DNA from: Rathayibacter sp. SD072
Lineage (GTDB): Bacteria; Actinomycetota; Actinomycetes; Actinomycetales; Microbacteriaceae
Assembly: GCF_017355185.1 (NCBI RefSeq)
Contig: NZ_JADILJ010000009.1
Span: forward strand, 42,120-106,119
Direction of reading: 5' to 3'
DNA length: 64,000 nucleotides
The notes under the pieces are model-generated. The model worked only from the letters and a program-made list of their open reading frames with translations, had not been told where the DNA came from and made no database searches. The translations under genes and the position numbers were made by a program. Every line of letters starts with the position of its first letter. The first letter of the stretch is position 1. Shown piece by piece: positions 44,823 to 53,866 of this stretch.

Positions 44823-45557
44823 TCAGAGCACGCCCCACCGCTTCTCCAGCGCCGCGTCCACCGCGGCGGCCAGCTCCTCCACGCGCGCCGATCCGTCCGC
44901 CGCCCGGATCCGCTCCGCCGCCGCCGCGATCGCCGTGCGCCGCCGGGGAAGCGTCGCCGTGAACGCGCAGTCCCGCAGCACCAGCAGCAGCTCCTCCGCC
45001 GGCGCCGCGACGCGCGAGAGCACCGACAGGCGCCGCTCGAACGGCGACTCCGGCGCGATCACCCGGAGGAACCCCTCCGGATCCTGGAACGCCGCCGGCG
45101 GATCCGGCACCCGCGCGAGCAGCGCGAGGGCCGAGGCCAGCGCGTCGAGATCCCCGGCCGCAGCGAGCGCCCTCAACCGGGTGTCGATGTCCGGACCGGG
45201 CCCCGGTCCGAGCGCGACCGCGGCGAGCGCCGCCGCGTCGATCCGCCGCTCCTGTGCCTCGTCGGGCACCGTCCCGACGGCCGACCACCACGAGAGCAGC
45301 GGAGTCGCGGCCACGGCGAACTCGCCCGCCCGCCGCTCCAGCGCGACGAACAGGTCCTCCCGCGCCGCGAGCGCGACGAGCGCGTCGACGTCGATCGCGA
45401 GCACCGTTCCCGAGACCTCGGGCGGCATCACGAGATGGCGACCCGAGGGAGGAGTGAGCCCCGCGCGGGTGCGCGCTCCCGGCCCGCGCGTGCTCGCCTG
45501 CAGGATCGCGTCCTCGAGAGTCGGCTCCGCGCGTCGTCGTCCGCTTCCCAGCACCAT
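44823..45557 (-). CDS. Hypothetical protein, possibly DUF2254 C-terminal-like
   Basis: A 244-residue soluble protein rich in Ala/Arg. VMPPEVSGTVLAIDVDALVA, ARRAGEFAVAATPLL-like text (ERRAGEFAVAATPLLSWW) and the RVAAPAEELLLVLRDCAFTA to RRRTAIAAAAERIR stretch recall the soluble C-terminal region of DUF2254 proteins. The usual N-terminal TM domain is absent. The assignment is weak. The gene is divergent from a DUF1697 gene with 22 bp between starts. Confidence 0.6.
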   Translation of the reverse strand: MVLGSGRRRAEPTLEDAILQASTRGPGARTRAGLTPPSGRHLVMPPEVSGTVLAIDVDALVALAAREDLFVALERRAGEFAVAATPLLSWWSAVGTVPDEAQERRIDAAALAAVALGPGPGPDIDTRLRALAAAGDLDALASALALLARVPDPPAAFQDPEGFLRVIAPESPFERRLSVLSRVAAPAEELLLVLRDCAFTATLPRRRTAIAAAAERIRAADGSARVEELAAAVDAALEKRWGVL

Positions 45558-45579
45558 GCCGTCACGCTACCGTCGCGGC

Positions 45580-46101
45580 ATGTCCCGCTACCTGGCGCTG
45601 CTGCGCGGAGTGAACGTCAACGGCCGCACCGTCCGCAGCGCGGATCTCGCCGCGGTCGTCGAGAGCGTCGGGGGCGCCCGGGTCCGGACCGTGCTCGCGA
45701 GCGGCAACGCCGCCTTCGACTCCGATCGCGCCCCCGCCGAGCTGAAGCCGGCGCTCGAGGCCGCCCTCGGCGGGCGCTTCGGCTACGACGCATGGATCGT
45801 GCTGGTCGAGCAGGAGGCGCTCGCCGCGGTGGCCCGCGCGTACCCGTTCGAGCGGATCGACGCGGTCGCGCATCCGTACGTCGTCTTCGGCTCGAGCGAC
45901 GCCGCCCTCGACGCCGTGCTCGAGGCGGTCGGCGAGAGCCCCGTCGACCTCCTGCAGCGCGGCGCCGGAGTCCTCTACTGGCGCTGCCCGCGCGGCTCGT
46001 CGACCGATACCCCCGCCGCGAGGATCCTGGCCCGCGCCGCCTACCGCTCCACCACGACCACCCGGAATCTGCGCACCGTCGAGAAGCTCGCCTCCGCCTG
46101 A
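45580..46101 (+). CDS. DUF1697 domain-containing protein
   Basis: A 173-residue protein. MSRYLALLRGVNVNGRTVRS is the family signature, followed by VRTVLASGNAAFDSD and the closing STTTTRNLRTVEKL. The fold is a duplicated alpha/beta unit of unknown function, found widely in bacteria. ATG lies 6 nt after TACCGT (45568-45573), so the transcript may be leaderless. The next gene, behind an iron box, is probably a separate unit. Confidence 0.9.
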   Translation: MSRYLALLRGVNVNGRTVRSADLAAVVESVGGARVRTVLASGNAAFDSDRAPAELKPALEAALGGRFGYDAWIVLVEQEALAAVARAYPFERIDAVAHPYVVFGSSDAALDAVLEAVGESPVDLLQRGAGVLYWRCPRGSSTDTPAARILARAAYRSTTTTRNLRTVEKLASA

Positions 46102-46115
46102 AGAATCCCTCACAT

Positions 46116-46134
46116 ATTGGTTAGGCTATCCTTA
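46116..46134 (+). promoter_or_regulatory. DtxR/IdeR iron box
   Basis: ATTGGTTAGGCTATCCTTA matches 16 of 19 positions of the DtxR/IdeR consensus (TWAGGTTAGSCTAACCTWA). It lies 52 bp before the start codon of the siderophore-binding lipoprotein. Repression by iron-loaded DtxR is expected. Confidence 0.85.
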
Positions 46135-46185
46135 CTCTCGGTCCTTCCGACCGACACTCCAGGATCCGTCTTCCGAAAGGGAACA

Positions 46186-47205
46186 ATGCCCCGCGTCACC
46201 CAGCCGATCGCCCTGCTCGCGACCGCACTGCTCACCGTCGGCCTCGCCGGCTGCTCGTCGGCCGCGACCGGGTCCGAGGGCGCTGACAGCGACTTCACGC
46301 CCATCACCATCGAGCACGCCCTCGGCACGACGACCATCGAGTCGCAGCCCGAGCGCGTCGCCACGGTCAACTGGGCCAACCACGAGGTCCCGCTCGCGCT
46401 GGGCGTCGTCCCCGTGGGCATGGCCGCCGCGAACTTCGGCGACGACGACGGCGACGGGCTGCTCCCGTGGGTCTCCGAGAAGCTCGAGGAGCTCGGCGGC
46501 GAGACCCCCGTCCTCTTCGACGAGACCGACGGCATCGACTTCGAGGCCGTGGCCGACACGCAGCCCGACGTGATCCTCGCCGCCTACTCCGGCCTCACGC
46601 AGGAGGACTACGACACCCTGAGCGAGATCGCTCCCGTCGTCGCCTACCCCGAGACCGCGTGGGGCACCTCCTGGCGCGACACCATCACCTTCAACAGCGA
46701 GGCCATGGGCATGGCCGCCGAGGGCGAGGAGCTCGTCACCGAGCTCGAGGGCGAGATCGAGGAGGCCGCCGCCGCCTACCCGCAGCTGGAGGGCACCTCG
46801 GCGATGTTCCTCACGCACGTCGACCCGACCGATCTCAGCCAGGTCAGCTTCTACACGACCCATGACACCCGTCCCGCGTTCTTCGCGGACCTCGGCCTCA
46901 CCACTCCCGGCAGCATCGAGACCGCCTCGGCGACCACCGACGCGTTCTCGCTCACGCAGAGCGCCGAGCAGGCCGATGCGTTCGACGACGTCGACGTCAT
47001 CGTGACCTACGGCGACGACGAGCTCGTGAACACCCTCAAGGCCGACCCGCTGCTCTCGCAGATCCCGGCCGTCGCGAACGACGCCATCGTCCGCCTCCCC
47101 TCCACCCCGCTGGGCACCGCCGCGAACCCGACCCCGCTGTCGATCTCGTACGTCCTCGACGACTACCTGGGCCTCCTGGCCGAGGCCGCCGACAAGGCGA
47201 AGTGA
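46186..47205 (+). CDS. Ferric-siderophore ABC transporter substrate-binding lipoprotein
   Basis: A 339-residue FepB/FhuD-class protein. The signal peptide IALLATALLTVGLAGCSS has a lipobox Cys near residue 22. The Fe3+-siderophore-binding fold is indicated by TIEHALGTTTIESQPERVAT (near 42-61), IDFEAVADTQPDVILAAYSG and ITFNSEAMGMA. It captures a ferric siderophore outside the membrane for the two permeases and ATPase that follow. ATG at 46186 follows AAAGGGA. GTGA overlap with the first permease gene and the iron box upstream define an iron-regulated operon of four genes. Confidence 0.93.
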   Translation: MPRVTQPIALLATALLTVGLAGCSSAATGSEGADSDFTPITIEHALGTTTIESQPERVATVNWANHEVPLALGVVPVGMAAANFGDDDGDGLLPWVSEKLEELGGETPVLFDETDGIDFEAVADTQPDVILAAYSGLTQEDYDTLSEIAPVVAYPETAWGTSWRDTITFNSEAMGMAAEGEELVTELEGEIEEAAAAYPQLEGTSAMFLTHVDPTDLSQVSFYTTHDTRPAFFADLGLTTPGSIETASATTDAFSLTQSAEQADAFDDVDVIVTYGDDELVNTLKADPLLSQIPAVANDAIVRLPSTPLGTAANPTPLSISYVLDDYLGLLAEAADKAK

Positions 47206-48245
47206 CCCTCACCGCCCCTCCTGCCGCCTCGGGCGTCGCCGCCGTGCGACGTCCGAGGCGTCTTCGCGCGCTCTGGCTGCTCGTCGCGATCGCGGCGCTC
47301 GTCGGCGCGGGCGTGCTCTCGGTCATGATCGGCTCGCGCGACGTGGCCTGGAGCGACGTGGTCGCGGCGTTCGGAGGATCGACCGACGGCTTCGAGCAGG
47401 CCGCGGTGGCCAAGCGCCTCCCGCGCACCGTGCTCGCGATGATCGCCGGGGCCGCCCTGGGCGTCGCCGGCGTGCTCATGCAGGGCGTCACCCGCAATCC
47501 GCTCGCCGACCCGGGCATCCTCGGCGTCAACACCGGCGCCTCGCTCGCCGTCGTCACCGGCATCGTCTTCTTCGGCCTGAGCACCGCCACCGGCTTCATC
47601 TGGGTCGCGATCGGAGGCGCCGCCGTCGCGGCCGTCTTCGTCTACGTCGTCGGATCCCTCGGCCGCGGGGGAGCGACTCCGCTCAAACTCGCGCTCGCCG
47701 GGGCCGCGACGTCGGCCGCCCTCGTCTCGGTGATCAGCGCGATCGTCCTGCCGCGCGCCGACCTGTCGGGCGGCATCCGCTCGTGGCAGATCGGCGGAGT
47801 GGGCGGCGCCACCTTCGCGAGCCTGGGCCAGGTGCTGCCGTTCCTCGCCGCGGGACTCGCGATCTGCGTGCTGTCGGCGAAGAGCCTCAACACCCTCGCG
47901 CTCGGCGACGAGCTGGCCGCGGGCCTCGGCGAGCGCGTGGCGGTGGCGCGCGGTGCGGCCGCCCTGGGCGCCGTGATCCTCTGCGGAGCGACCACCGCGA
48001 TCACCGGACCGATCGGCTTCGTCGGCCTGGTCGTCCCGCACGCCTGCCGCCTGATCGTCGGCGTCGACCACCGCTGGCTGCTCCCCTTCTCCGCGGTCAC
48101 CGGCGCGATCCTGCTCACCGGCGCCGATGTCGTGGGCCGCATCGTCGCCCGCCCGAGCGAGATCGACGTCGGCATCATCACCGCGCTGATCGGCGCTCCC
48201 GTCTTCATCGCGATCGTCCGCCGCCAGAAGGTGCGCGAGCTGTGA
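47202..48245 (+). CDS. FecCD-family siderophore permease 1
   Basis: A 347-residue permease with about nine TM segments. Landmarks: RLPRTVLAMIAGAALGVAGV, LMQGVTRNPLADPGILGVNT, VGLVVPHACRLIVGVDHR and the last segments ending VFIAIVRRQKVREL. It forms the heterodimeric channel with the next gene product. GTG start overlaps the binding-protein stop (GTGA), and its own stop is overlapped by the next GTG. Confidence 0.93.
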   Translation: MTLTAPPAASGVAAVRRPRRLRALWLLVAIAALVGAGVLSVMIGSRDVAWSDVVAAFGGSTDGFEQAAVAKRLPRTVLAMIAGAALGVAGVLMQGVTRNPLADPGILGVNTGASLAVVTGIVFFGLSTATGFIWVAIGGAAVAAVFVYVVGSLGRGGATPLKLALAGAATSAALVSVISAIVLPRADLSGGIRSWQIGGVGGATFASLGQVLPFLAAGLAICVLSAKSLNTLALGDELAAGLGERVAVARGAAALGAVILCGATTAITGPIGFVGLVVPHACRLIVGVDHRWLLPFSAVTGAILLTGADVVGRIVARPSEIDVGIITALIGAPVFIAIVRRQKVREL

Positions 48246-49297
48246 CCGCCGTGCTCGAGCGGAGCCACTCCGCCACCGCCGCCGCCGTCGCGTCCGGCCG
48301 CCGTCGCCGCGGGGCCCGCCGCCGCACGGTCGTCGCCGTGCTCGCCGTCTCGGTCGTCCTCGCCTTCGCGCTCTCGCTCGTCTTCGGCCAGACCGTCTAC
48401 ACCCCCGACGAGGTGCTGCGCGTGATCCTCGGGGAGCAGGTGCCCGGCGCCTCCTTCACCGTCGGGCGCCTCCGCCTCCCGCGCGCGGTGCTCGCCGTGC
48501 TCGTCGGCCTCTGCTTCGGCCTCGGCGGCGTCAGCTTCCAGACCATGCTGCGGAACCCCCTCGCGAGCCCCGACATCATCGGCATCAGCGCGGGCGCCTC
48601 GGCCGCCGCGGCGTTCGCCATCGTGACGCTGTCGCTGGGATCCACACAGGTGTCCGTCCTCGCGATCACCGCCGGCCTCGCGGTCGCCCTGGTCGTCTAC
48701 GCGCTCGCGTACCGCAGCGGAGTCGCGGGCACCCGGCTCATCCTCATCGGCATCGGCGTCGCCGCCATGCTCGACAGCGTCACCGCCTACGTCCTGTCCC
48801 GCGCCGCCGCCTTCGACTTCCAGGAGGCGAGCCGCTGGCTCACCGGCAGCCTCAACGGCGCCCGCTGGGAGGAGGTCGTCCCGGTCCTCGTCGCCGTGGT
48901 CGTGCTGACCCCGGTGCTGCTGCTCAGCTCCCGCGACCTCGCCGGCACGCAGCTCGGCGACGACACCGCCTCGGCCCTGGGCATCCGGGTGAACCGAACG
49001 CGCCTCGTGGTGATCGTGGCGGCCGTCGGTCTCATCGCCTTCGCCACCGCGGCCGCCGGGCCGATCGCCTTCGTCGCGTTCCTCTCCGGACCCATCGCCG
49101 CGCGCCTGATCGGCCCGGGCGCCTCCCTCCTGGTGCCGTCGGCCCTGGTCGGAGCCCTGCTCGTGCTCGTCGCCGATCTGGTCGGCCAGTACGCGCTGGG
49201 GCTGCGCTACCCGGTCGGAGTCGTGACCGGGGTCCTCGGCGCCCCGTACCTGATCTACCTCATCGTCCGCAGCAACCGATCGGGAGGCTCCCTGTGA
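48242..49297 (+). CDS. FecCD-family siderophore permease 2
   Basis: A 351-residue permease. Its N-terminus is unusually long and Arg-rich (GRRRRGARRRTVVAVLAVSV). The family segments RLRLPRAVLAVLVGLCFGLG, MLRNPLASPDIIGISAGASA and AGPIAFVAFLSGPIAARLIG follow. The GTG at 48242 lies inside the preceding stop codon. It pairs with permease 1 in the membrane. Confidence 0.93.
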   Translation: MTAVLERSHSATAAAVASGRRRRGARRRTVVAVLAVSVVLAFALSLVFGQTVYTPDEVLRVILGEQVPGASFTVGRLRLPRAVLAVLVGLCFGLGGVSFQTMLRNPLASPDIIGISAGASAAAAFAIVTLSLGSTQVSVLAITAGLAVALVVYALAYRSGVAGTRLILIGIGVAAMLDSVTAYVLSRAAAFDFQEASRWLTGSLNGARWEEVVPVLVAVVVLTPVLLLSSRDLAGTQLGDDTASALGIRVNRTRLVVIVAAVGLIAFATAAAGPIAFVAFLSGPIAARLIGPGASLLVPSALVGALLVLVADLVGQYALGLRYPVGVVTGVLGAPYLIYLIVRSNRSGGSL

Positions 49298-50127
49298 GCG
49301 CCGAGCACACCCTGACCGTCGAGCACCTGACGCTCGGCTACGGCGACCGCACCGTCGTCGACGGCCTCGACCTCGTCGTCCCGCCCGGCCGCATCACCGC
49401 GATCGTCGGCGCGAACGCCTGCGGCAAGTCGACGCTCCTGCGCTCGATGTCGCGCCTGCTCGCCCCGCGCGCCGGCACCGTGCTGCTCGACGGCAAGGCC
49501 GTGCACCGGATGCCCGCGAAGCAGCTCGCGCGCACGCTCGGCCTCCTCCCGCAGTCGCCGATCGCACCGGAGGGGATCACCGTCGCCGATCTCGTCGGCC
49601 GTGGACGCCATCCGCACCAGGGCATCCTGAGCCGCTGGAACGCGCACGACGACGAGGCCGTCGCGACGGCGCTGGACGCGACCGACACCGCCGCCCTCGC
49701 CGACCGCGCCGTCGACGAGCTCTCGGGCGGGCAGCGCCAGCGGGTCTGGATCGCGATGGCCCTCGCGCAGGAGACCGACCTGCTGCTGCTGGACGAGCCG
49801 ACCACGTTCCTCGACGTCAGCCACCAGGTCGAGGTGCTCGACCTCCTCGTCGACCTCAACCGCACGCGCGGCACGACCGTCGTCATGGTGCTGCACGACC
49901 TCAACCTCGCCGCGCGCTACGCCGACCACCTGGTCGCCCTGGCCGGCGGCACGGTGCACGCCTCGGGCGCCCCGGTGGACGTGCTCACCGAGGACACGGT
50001 GCGCGCCGTGTTCGGCCTCGACAGCCGCATCATCACCGACCCCACCTCCGGCACGCCGCTGATGCTGCCGCTCGGGCGGCACCGGCTCGCTCCGCACGGG
50101 GAGGACGCCTCGGTCCCGCAGAAGTAA
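49294..50127 (+). CDS. Siderophore ABC transporter ATP-binding protein (FecE/FepC)
   Basis: A 277-residue ATPase. Walker A reads VGANACGKST (near residues 38-47), where the usual NGxGKST has an Ala/Cys form. The signature is ELSGGQRQRVWIA, Walker B TDLLLLDEPTTFLD and the switch region MVLHDLNLAARYADH. It energises uptake through the two permeases. GTG at 49294 overlaps the permease stop (GTGA). Last gene of the four-gene importer; no siderophore synthesis or esterase gene is nearby. Confidence 0.94.
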   Translation: MSAEHTLTVEHLTLGYGDRTVVDGLDLVVPPGRITAIVGANACGKSTLLRSMSRLLAPRAGTVLLDGKAVHRMPAKQLARTLGLLPQSPIAPEGITVADLVGRGRHPHQGILSRWNAHDDEAVATALDATDTAALADRAVDELSGGQRQRVWIAMALAQETDLLLLDEPTTFLDVSHQVEVLDLLVDLNRTRGTTVVMVLHDLNLAARYADHLVALAGGTVHASGAPVDVLTEDTVRAVFGLDSRIITDPTSGTPLMLPLGRHRLAPHGEDASVPQK

Positions 50128-50319
50128 GGCCCGTCGGCCCGAAGCGCCGAGAACCGCCTCGGGGAGCGATCCGGCCTTTCTCCTGCGGTGCGCCTCGGGA
50201 CGGCGGACGGGTGCCGGGTGCGATGACGACGGATCGCGTGACGCGAGCTCGGCGATTCGCGCCGGTCCCGGTGCAGAACGCCGTTCCGGACGGCGCGCAC
50301 ATGACGGACGTGTAAACGG
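50128..50319. other. Gap after the importer operon
   Basis: No gene seen. No strong hairpin was found close to the ATPase stop. The right end runs into the promoter of the phosphorylase operon. Confidence 0.35.
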
Positions 50320-50348
50320 TTCCACACGGCGCCCGGGCGGCGTATACG
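50320..50348 (+). promoter_or_regulatory. Candidate promoter with LacI-like operator
   Basis: TTCCAC at 50320-50325 and TATACG at 50343-50348 are 17 bp apart. The -35 overlaps an imperfect dyad GTGTAAACGGTTCCACAC (50310-50327) that recalls LacI/GalR operators (TGTAAACG half-site). It may make the disaccharide phosphorylase operon sugar-inducible. Confidence 0.45.
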
Positions 50349-50426
50349 ATTCTTTCCAGTCCGCGTCGGATGGCCGTCGTCGGTCGACGCCCCCGCCAGC
50401 CTGCCCCCGACCAGAGGTCCCCCGCC

Positions 50427-51203
50427 GTGTCTGCTCCCTCCGCGCGCCCCGACGCCTCAGCTCTCCGCGGGCTCCGTGCGCTCCTGTTCGACCTCGACGG
50501 CGTGCTGACGCCGACCGCCGACGTGCACATGCACGCCTGGGCGCGGCTCTTCACTCCGTACCTGGAGTCGAAGGGCATCACCGAGGGCTACACCGACGCC
50601 GACTACTTCCGCTACATCGACGGCCGCCCGCGCTACGACGGCGTCCGGGCGCTGCTGGCGTCGCGCGGCATCGTCCTGCCCGACGGCGATCCGAGCGACG
50701 ATCCCGCGCTCGAGACCGTGTGCGGTCTCGGCAACCGCAAGAACGACGCCTTCAACGCCGTGCTCGCGGCCGACGGAGTGGCACCGTACCCGGGCTCGCT
50801 CGCGTTCCTCGACGCCGCCATCGCGGCGGGCGTCGAGGTCGCCGTCGTGACCTCCTCGCGCAACGGCGTGCCCGTGCTCGTCGCGGCCGGCATCCGCGAC
50901 CGCTTCGAGATCGTCGTCGACGGACTCCTCGCCGCCGAGCGCTCCATCGCCGGCAAGCCCGCCCCCGACACCTACCTCTACGCGGCCGAGCTGCTGGGCC
51001 TCACCGCGGCCGAGTGCGCCGTCGTCGAGGACGCCCACTCCGGAGTCGCCGCCGGCCGCGCGGGCGCCTTCGGCCTGGTCGTGGGCGTCGACCGCGGAGT
51101 CGGCGCCGAGACCCTCCTCGAGCACGGAGCCGACATCGTCGTCGACGACCTCGCCGAGCTCCTCCCCTTCCTCCCCGTCTCCACCCCCGAGGACGCCGCA
51201 TGA
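50427..51203 (+). CDS. HAD-family beta-phosphoglucomutase
   Basis: A 258-residue HAD hydrolase. The nucleophile motif is ALLFDLDGVLTPTADVHMHA (Asp near 23 and 25), motif II VVTSSRN (near 141), Lys in AGKPAPDTYLYAA, and motif IV VVEDAHSG. With a GH65 phosphorylase next door, it probably turns beta-glucose 1-phosphate into glucose 6-phosphate. GTG at 50427 follows AGAGG; an ATG at 50370, closer to the promoter, would add 19 residues. Its stop is overlapped by the GH65 start (ATGA). Confidence 0.87.
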   Translation: MSAPSARPDASALRGLRALLFDLDGVLTPTADVHMHAWARLFTPYLESKGITEGYTDADYFRYIDGRPRYDGVRALLASRGIVLPDGDPSDDPALETVCGLGNRKNDAFNAVLAADGVAPYPGSLAFLDAAIAAGVEVAVVTSSRNGVPVLVAAGIRDRFEIVVDGLLAAERSIAGKPAPDTYLYAAELLGLTAAECAVVEDAHSGVAAGRAGAFGLVVGVDRGVGAETLLEHGADIVVDDLAELLPFLPVSTPEDAA

Positions 51204-53704
51204 ACCCCATCACCTCCGACCCGCTCGACCGCAACCGCTTCCCGGTCGACGAGTGGGCCCTCGTCGAGACCGAGTTCGCGAGCGAGCTGCAGGGCCGCAC
51301 CGAGACGCTCTTCGCGACCGGCAACGGCTACCTCGGCCTCCGCGGGAACGTCGAGGAGGGCCGCGACGGCTACGCCTACGGCTCCTTCATCAACGGCTTC
51401 CACGAGACCTGGCCGATCCGCCACGCCGAGGAGGCGTTCGGCTTCGCCCGCGTCGGCCAGACGATCGTCAACGTGCCGGACGCCAAGATCATCCGCCTCT
51501 ACGTCGACGACGAGCCGTTCGTGCTCAGCGAGGCCGACATCCTCTCGTACTCGCGGCGCCTCGACTTCGCGAACGGCGTGCTGCACCGCGAACTCGAGTG
51601 GCGCACGCCCTCGGGCAAGCGAGTGCTCATCCGCTCGCGTCGGCTCGTGTCGTTCACCGACCGCCACCTCGCGATCCTCGACTACGAGGTCGAGCTGCTC
51701 GACGGCGACGCGTCCGTGCTCATCTCGAGCCAGATCCTCAACCGTCAGGACGGCGTGGACGAGTACCACGCGCCCTCCGGCAGCGAGGCGGCCGGCTTCG
51801 ACCCGCGCAAGGCCGAGTCCTTCGAGGACCGCGTGCTCCAGCCGCGCCTCAAGCGCGTGAACGGCACCCGCTACCTGCTGGGCTACCGCACCACCAACTC
51901 GCAGATGACGGTCGCGTGCGGCGCCGAGCACGTCCTCGAGACCGAGAACGAGTGGGACCAGACCTCCCAGATCGACGACGACCTGGCCAAGCACGTCTAC
52001 CGCGTCAAGGCGAAGGCCGGCCGTCCGATCCGCCTGGTCAAGACCCTGACCTATCACACGTCCCGCGGCGTGCCGGTGCGCGAGCTCGCCGACCGCTGCG
52101 ACCGCACGCTCGACCGCGCCCGCGAGACCCCGGTCGAGGAGCAGTTCGTCAAGCAGCGCGAGTGGCTCGACGACTACTGGGCCCGCTCCGACGTGCAGAT
52201 CGACGGTCAGGCCGCGATCCAGCAGGCCACCCGCTGGAACCTCTTCCAGCTCGCGCAGTCCACCGCGCGCACCGACGGCGGCGGAGTCGCGGCCAAGGGC
52301 GTCTCGGGGTCGGGCTACGGCGGCCACTACTTCTGGGACACCGAGGTCTACGTCCTCCCGTTCCTCAGCTACACCGCCCCGCTGGTGGCGCGGAACGCCC
52401 TGCGCTTCCGGCAGAACATGCTCGAGGCGGCCCGCTCCCGCGCGGCCGAGCTCAACCAGCGCGGTGCGCTCTTCCCGTGGCGCACCATCAACGGGCAGGA
52501 GTCGTCGGCGTACTACGCCGCCGGGACCGCGCAGTACCACATCGACGCCGACATCTCGTACGCCCTGATGCAGTACGTGGCCGCGACGGGCGACGACGAC
52601 TTCCTCGCCCGGGGGGCCATCGACATCCTCGTCGAGACCGCGCGCATGTGGGCCGATCTCGGCTTCTGGCGCAGCAACGGCGACGACCACTTCCACATCC
52701 ACGGAGTGACGGGGCCGGACGAGTACACGACGGTCGTCAACGACAACCTCTACACGAACGTCATGGCGCGCTCGAACCTGCGTGCCGCGGCCCGTGCGGT
52801 GGAGCTGCTCAAGGCGGTCGAGCCCGCCGCGTTCGAGCGGATGGCGTCGCGTCTCGCCCTCGACGAGGACGAGGTCCTCGAGTGGGCCCGCGCGGCCGAC
52901 AAGATGCACATCCCGTTCGACCAGCGCGCCGGGATCCACCCGCAGGACGCCGCGTTCCTCGAGAAGGAGCTGTGGGACCTCGAGAACACGCCGGCGAGCA
53001 AGCGGCCGCTGCTGCTGCACTTCCACCCGCTGGTGATCTACCGCTTCCAGGTCCTCAAGCAGGCCGACGTCGTGCTGGCGCTCCTCCTGCAGGGCAACGA
53101 GTTCACCGCCGAGCAGAAGCGCGCCGACTTCGAGTACTACGACGCGCTCACCACGGGCGACTCGACGCTGTCGGCGGTCGTGCAGTCGATCATCGCGGCC
53201 GAGGTCGGCTACCACGAGCTCTCGAAGCACTACTTCCTGTCGGCCCTGTTCGTCGACCTGGCCGATCTGCACCGCAACACCGCCGACGGCATCCACGTCG
53301 CCTCGACCGGCGGCGTCTGGAGCGCCCTCGTCTACGGCTTCGGCGGCATGCGCGACCACGGCGGACGGATCACGTTCGACCCGCGACTGCCCGGCGACTG
53401 GGAGCGGCTGACCTTCCGCATCACGCTGCACGGCACGCGCGTGCGGGTCGAGGTCACGCAGGACGCGGTGCTGCTCACGGTCGAGGAGGGCGACGCCGCG
53501 GCGATCACCGTCCGCGACGAGCGCGTGCACGTCGAGGCCGGCAACCCCGTCCGCGTCGCCCTGGGGCACCAGGGCCCGCGCCTCACGGGAGCGCCGACCA
53601 CGTCCGACATCGAGGGCACCCGCCGCTCGGACGGCACGGTCATCACGGCGTCCATCCCCACCATCTCGATGACCCCGGAGCCCGAGGTCCTGACCGGCCC
53701 GTAG
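51200..53704 (+). CDS. Glycoside hydrolase family 65 disaccharide phosphorylase
   Basis: An 834-residue GH65 enzyme: maltose, trehalose or kojibiose phosphorylase group. FATGNGYLGLRGNVEEGRDG lies in the N-terminal beta-sandwich. GGHYFWDTEVYVLPFLSYTA and HIHGVTGPDEYTTVVNDNLY lie in the (alpha/alpha)6 barrel. The general acid is the Glu of GPDEYT, residue 508. The partner phosphoglucomutase overlap (ATGA) indicates inverting phosphorolysis giving beta-glucose 1-phosphate. Which disaccharide is used cannot be fixed by eye. A repeat element and a terminator follow. Confidence 0.93.
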   Translation: MNPITSDPLDRNRFPVDEWALVETEFASELQGRTETLFATGNGYLGLRGNVEEGRDGYAYGSFINGFHETWPIRHAEEAFGFARVGQTIVNVPDAKIIRLYVDDEPFVLSEADILSYSRRLDFANGVLHRELEWRTPSGKRVLIRSRRLVSFTDRHLAILDYEVELLDGDASVLISSQILNRQDGVDEYHAPSGSEAAGFDPRKAESFEDRVLQPRLKRVNGTRYLLGYRTTNSQMTVACGAEHVLETENEWDQTSQIDDDLAKHVYRVKAKAGRPIRLVKTLTYHTSRGVPVRELADRCDRTLDRARETPVEEQFVKQREWLDDYWARSDVQIDGQAAIQQATRWNLFQLAQSTARTDGGGVAAKGVSGSGYGGHYFWDTEVYVLPFLSYTAPLVARNALRFRQNMLEAARSRAAELNQRGALFPWRTINGQESSAYYAAGTAQYHIDADISYALMQYVAATGDDDFLARGAIDILVETARMWADLGFWRSNGDDHFHIHGVTGPDEYTTVVNDNLYTNVMARSNLRAAARAVELLKAVEPAAFERMASRLALDEDEVLEWARAADKMHIPFDQRAGIHPQDAAFLEKELWDLENTPASKRPLLLHFHPLVIYRFQVLKQADVVLALLLQGNEFTAEQKRADFEYYDALTTGDSTLSAVVQSIIAAEVGYHELSKHYFLSALFVDLADLHRNTADGIHVASTGGVWSALVYGFGGMRDHGGRITFDPRLPGDWERLTFRITLHGTRVRVEVTQDAVLLTVEEGDAAAITVRDERVHVEAGNPVRVALGHQGPRLTGAPTTSDIEGTRRSDGTVITASIPTISMTPEPEVLTGP

Positions 53705-53709
53705 GCCTC

Positions 53710-53798
53710 CGCTGATCGAGCAGCCCTCGGAGAGGGCTCCTTCCTGCTGATCGAGTAGCCCGCGCAGCGGGCGTATCGAGATCCCCGTCGGCCAGCAG
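53710..53798. repeat. REP-like palindromic element, copy D
   Basis: GCTGATCGAGCAGCCCTC is followed by a second start CTGCTGATCGAGTAGCCCGC and GGGCGTATCGAGATC, ending GGCCAGCAG. It begins 6 bp after the GH65 stop. It looks like one and a half units of the family described at 5574 and 34172. Confidence 0.8.
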
Positions 53799-53816
53799 CG
53801 CCCCCGGGGAACGACG

Positions 53817-53848
53817 AACGGCCGGGACCCCGAAGGATCCCGGCCGTT
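53817..53848. terminator. Bidirectional terminator
   Basis: An 11-bp perfect stem AACGGCCGGGA / TCCCGGCCGTT between the convergent GH65 and purQ genes. Confidence 0.8.
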
Positions 53849-53866
53849 CCGGTGGAGCGTCGAGCG

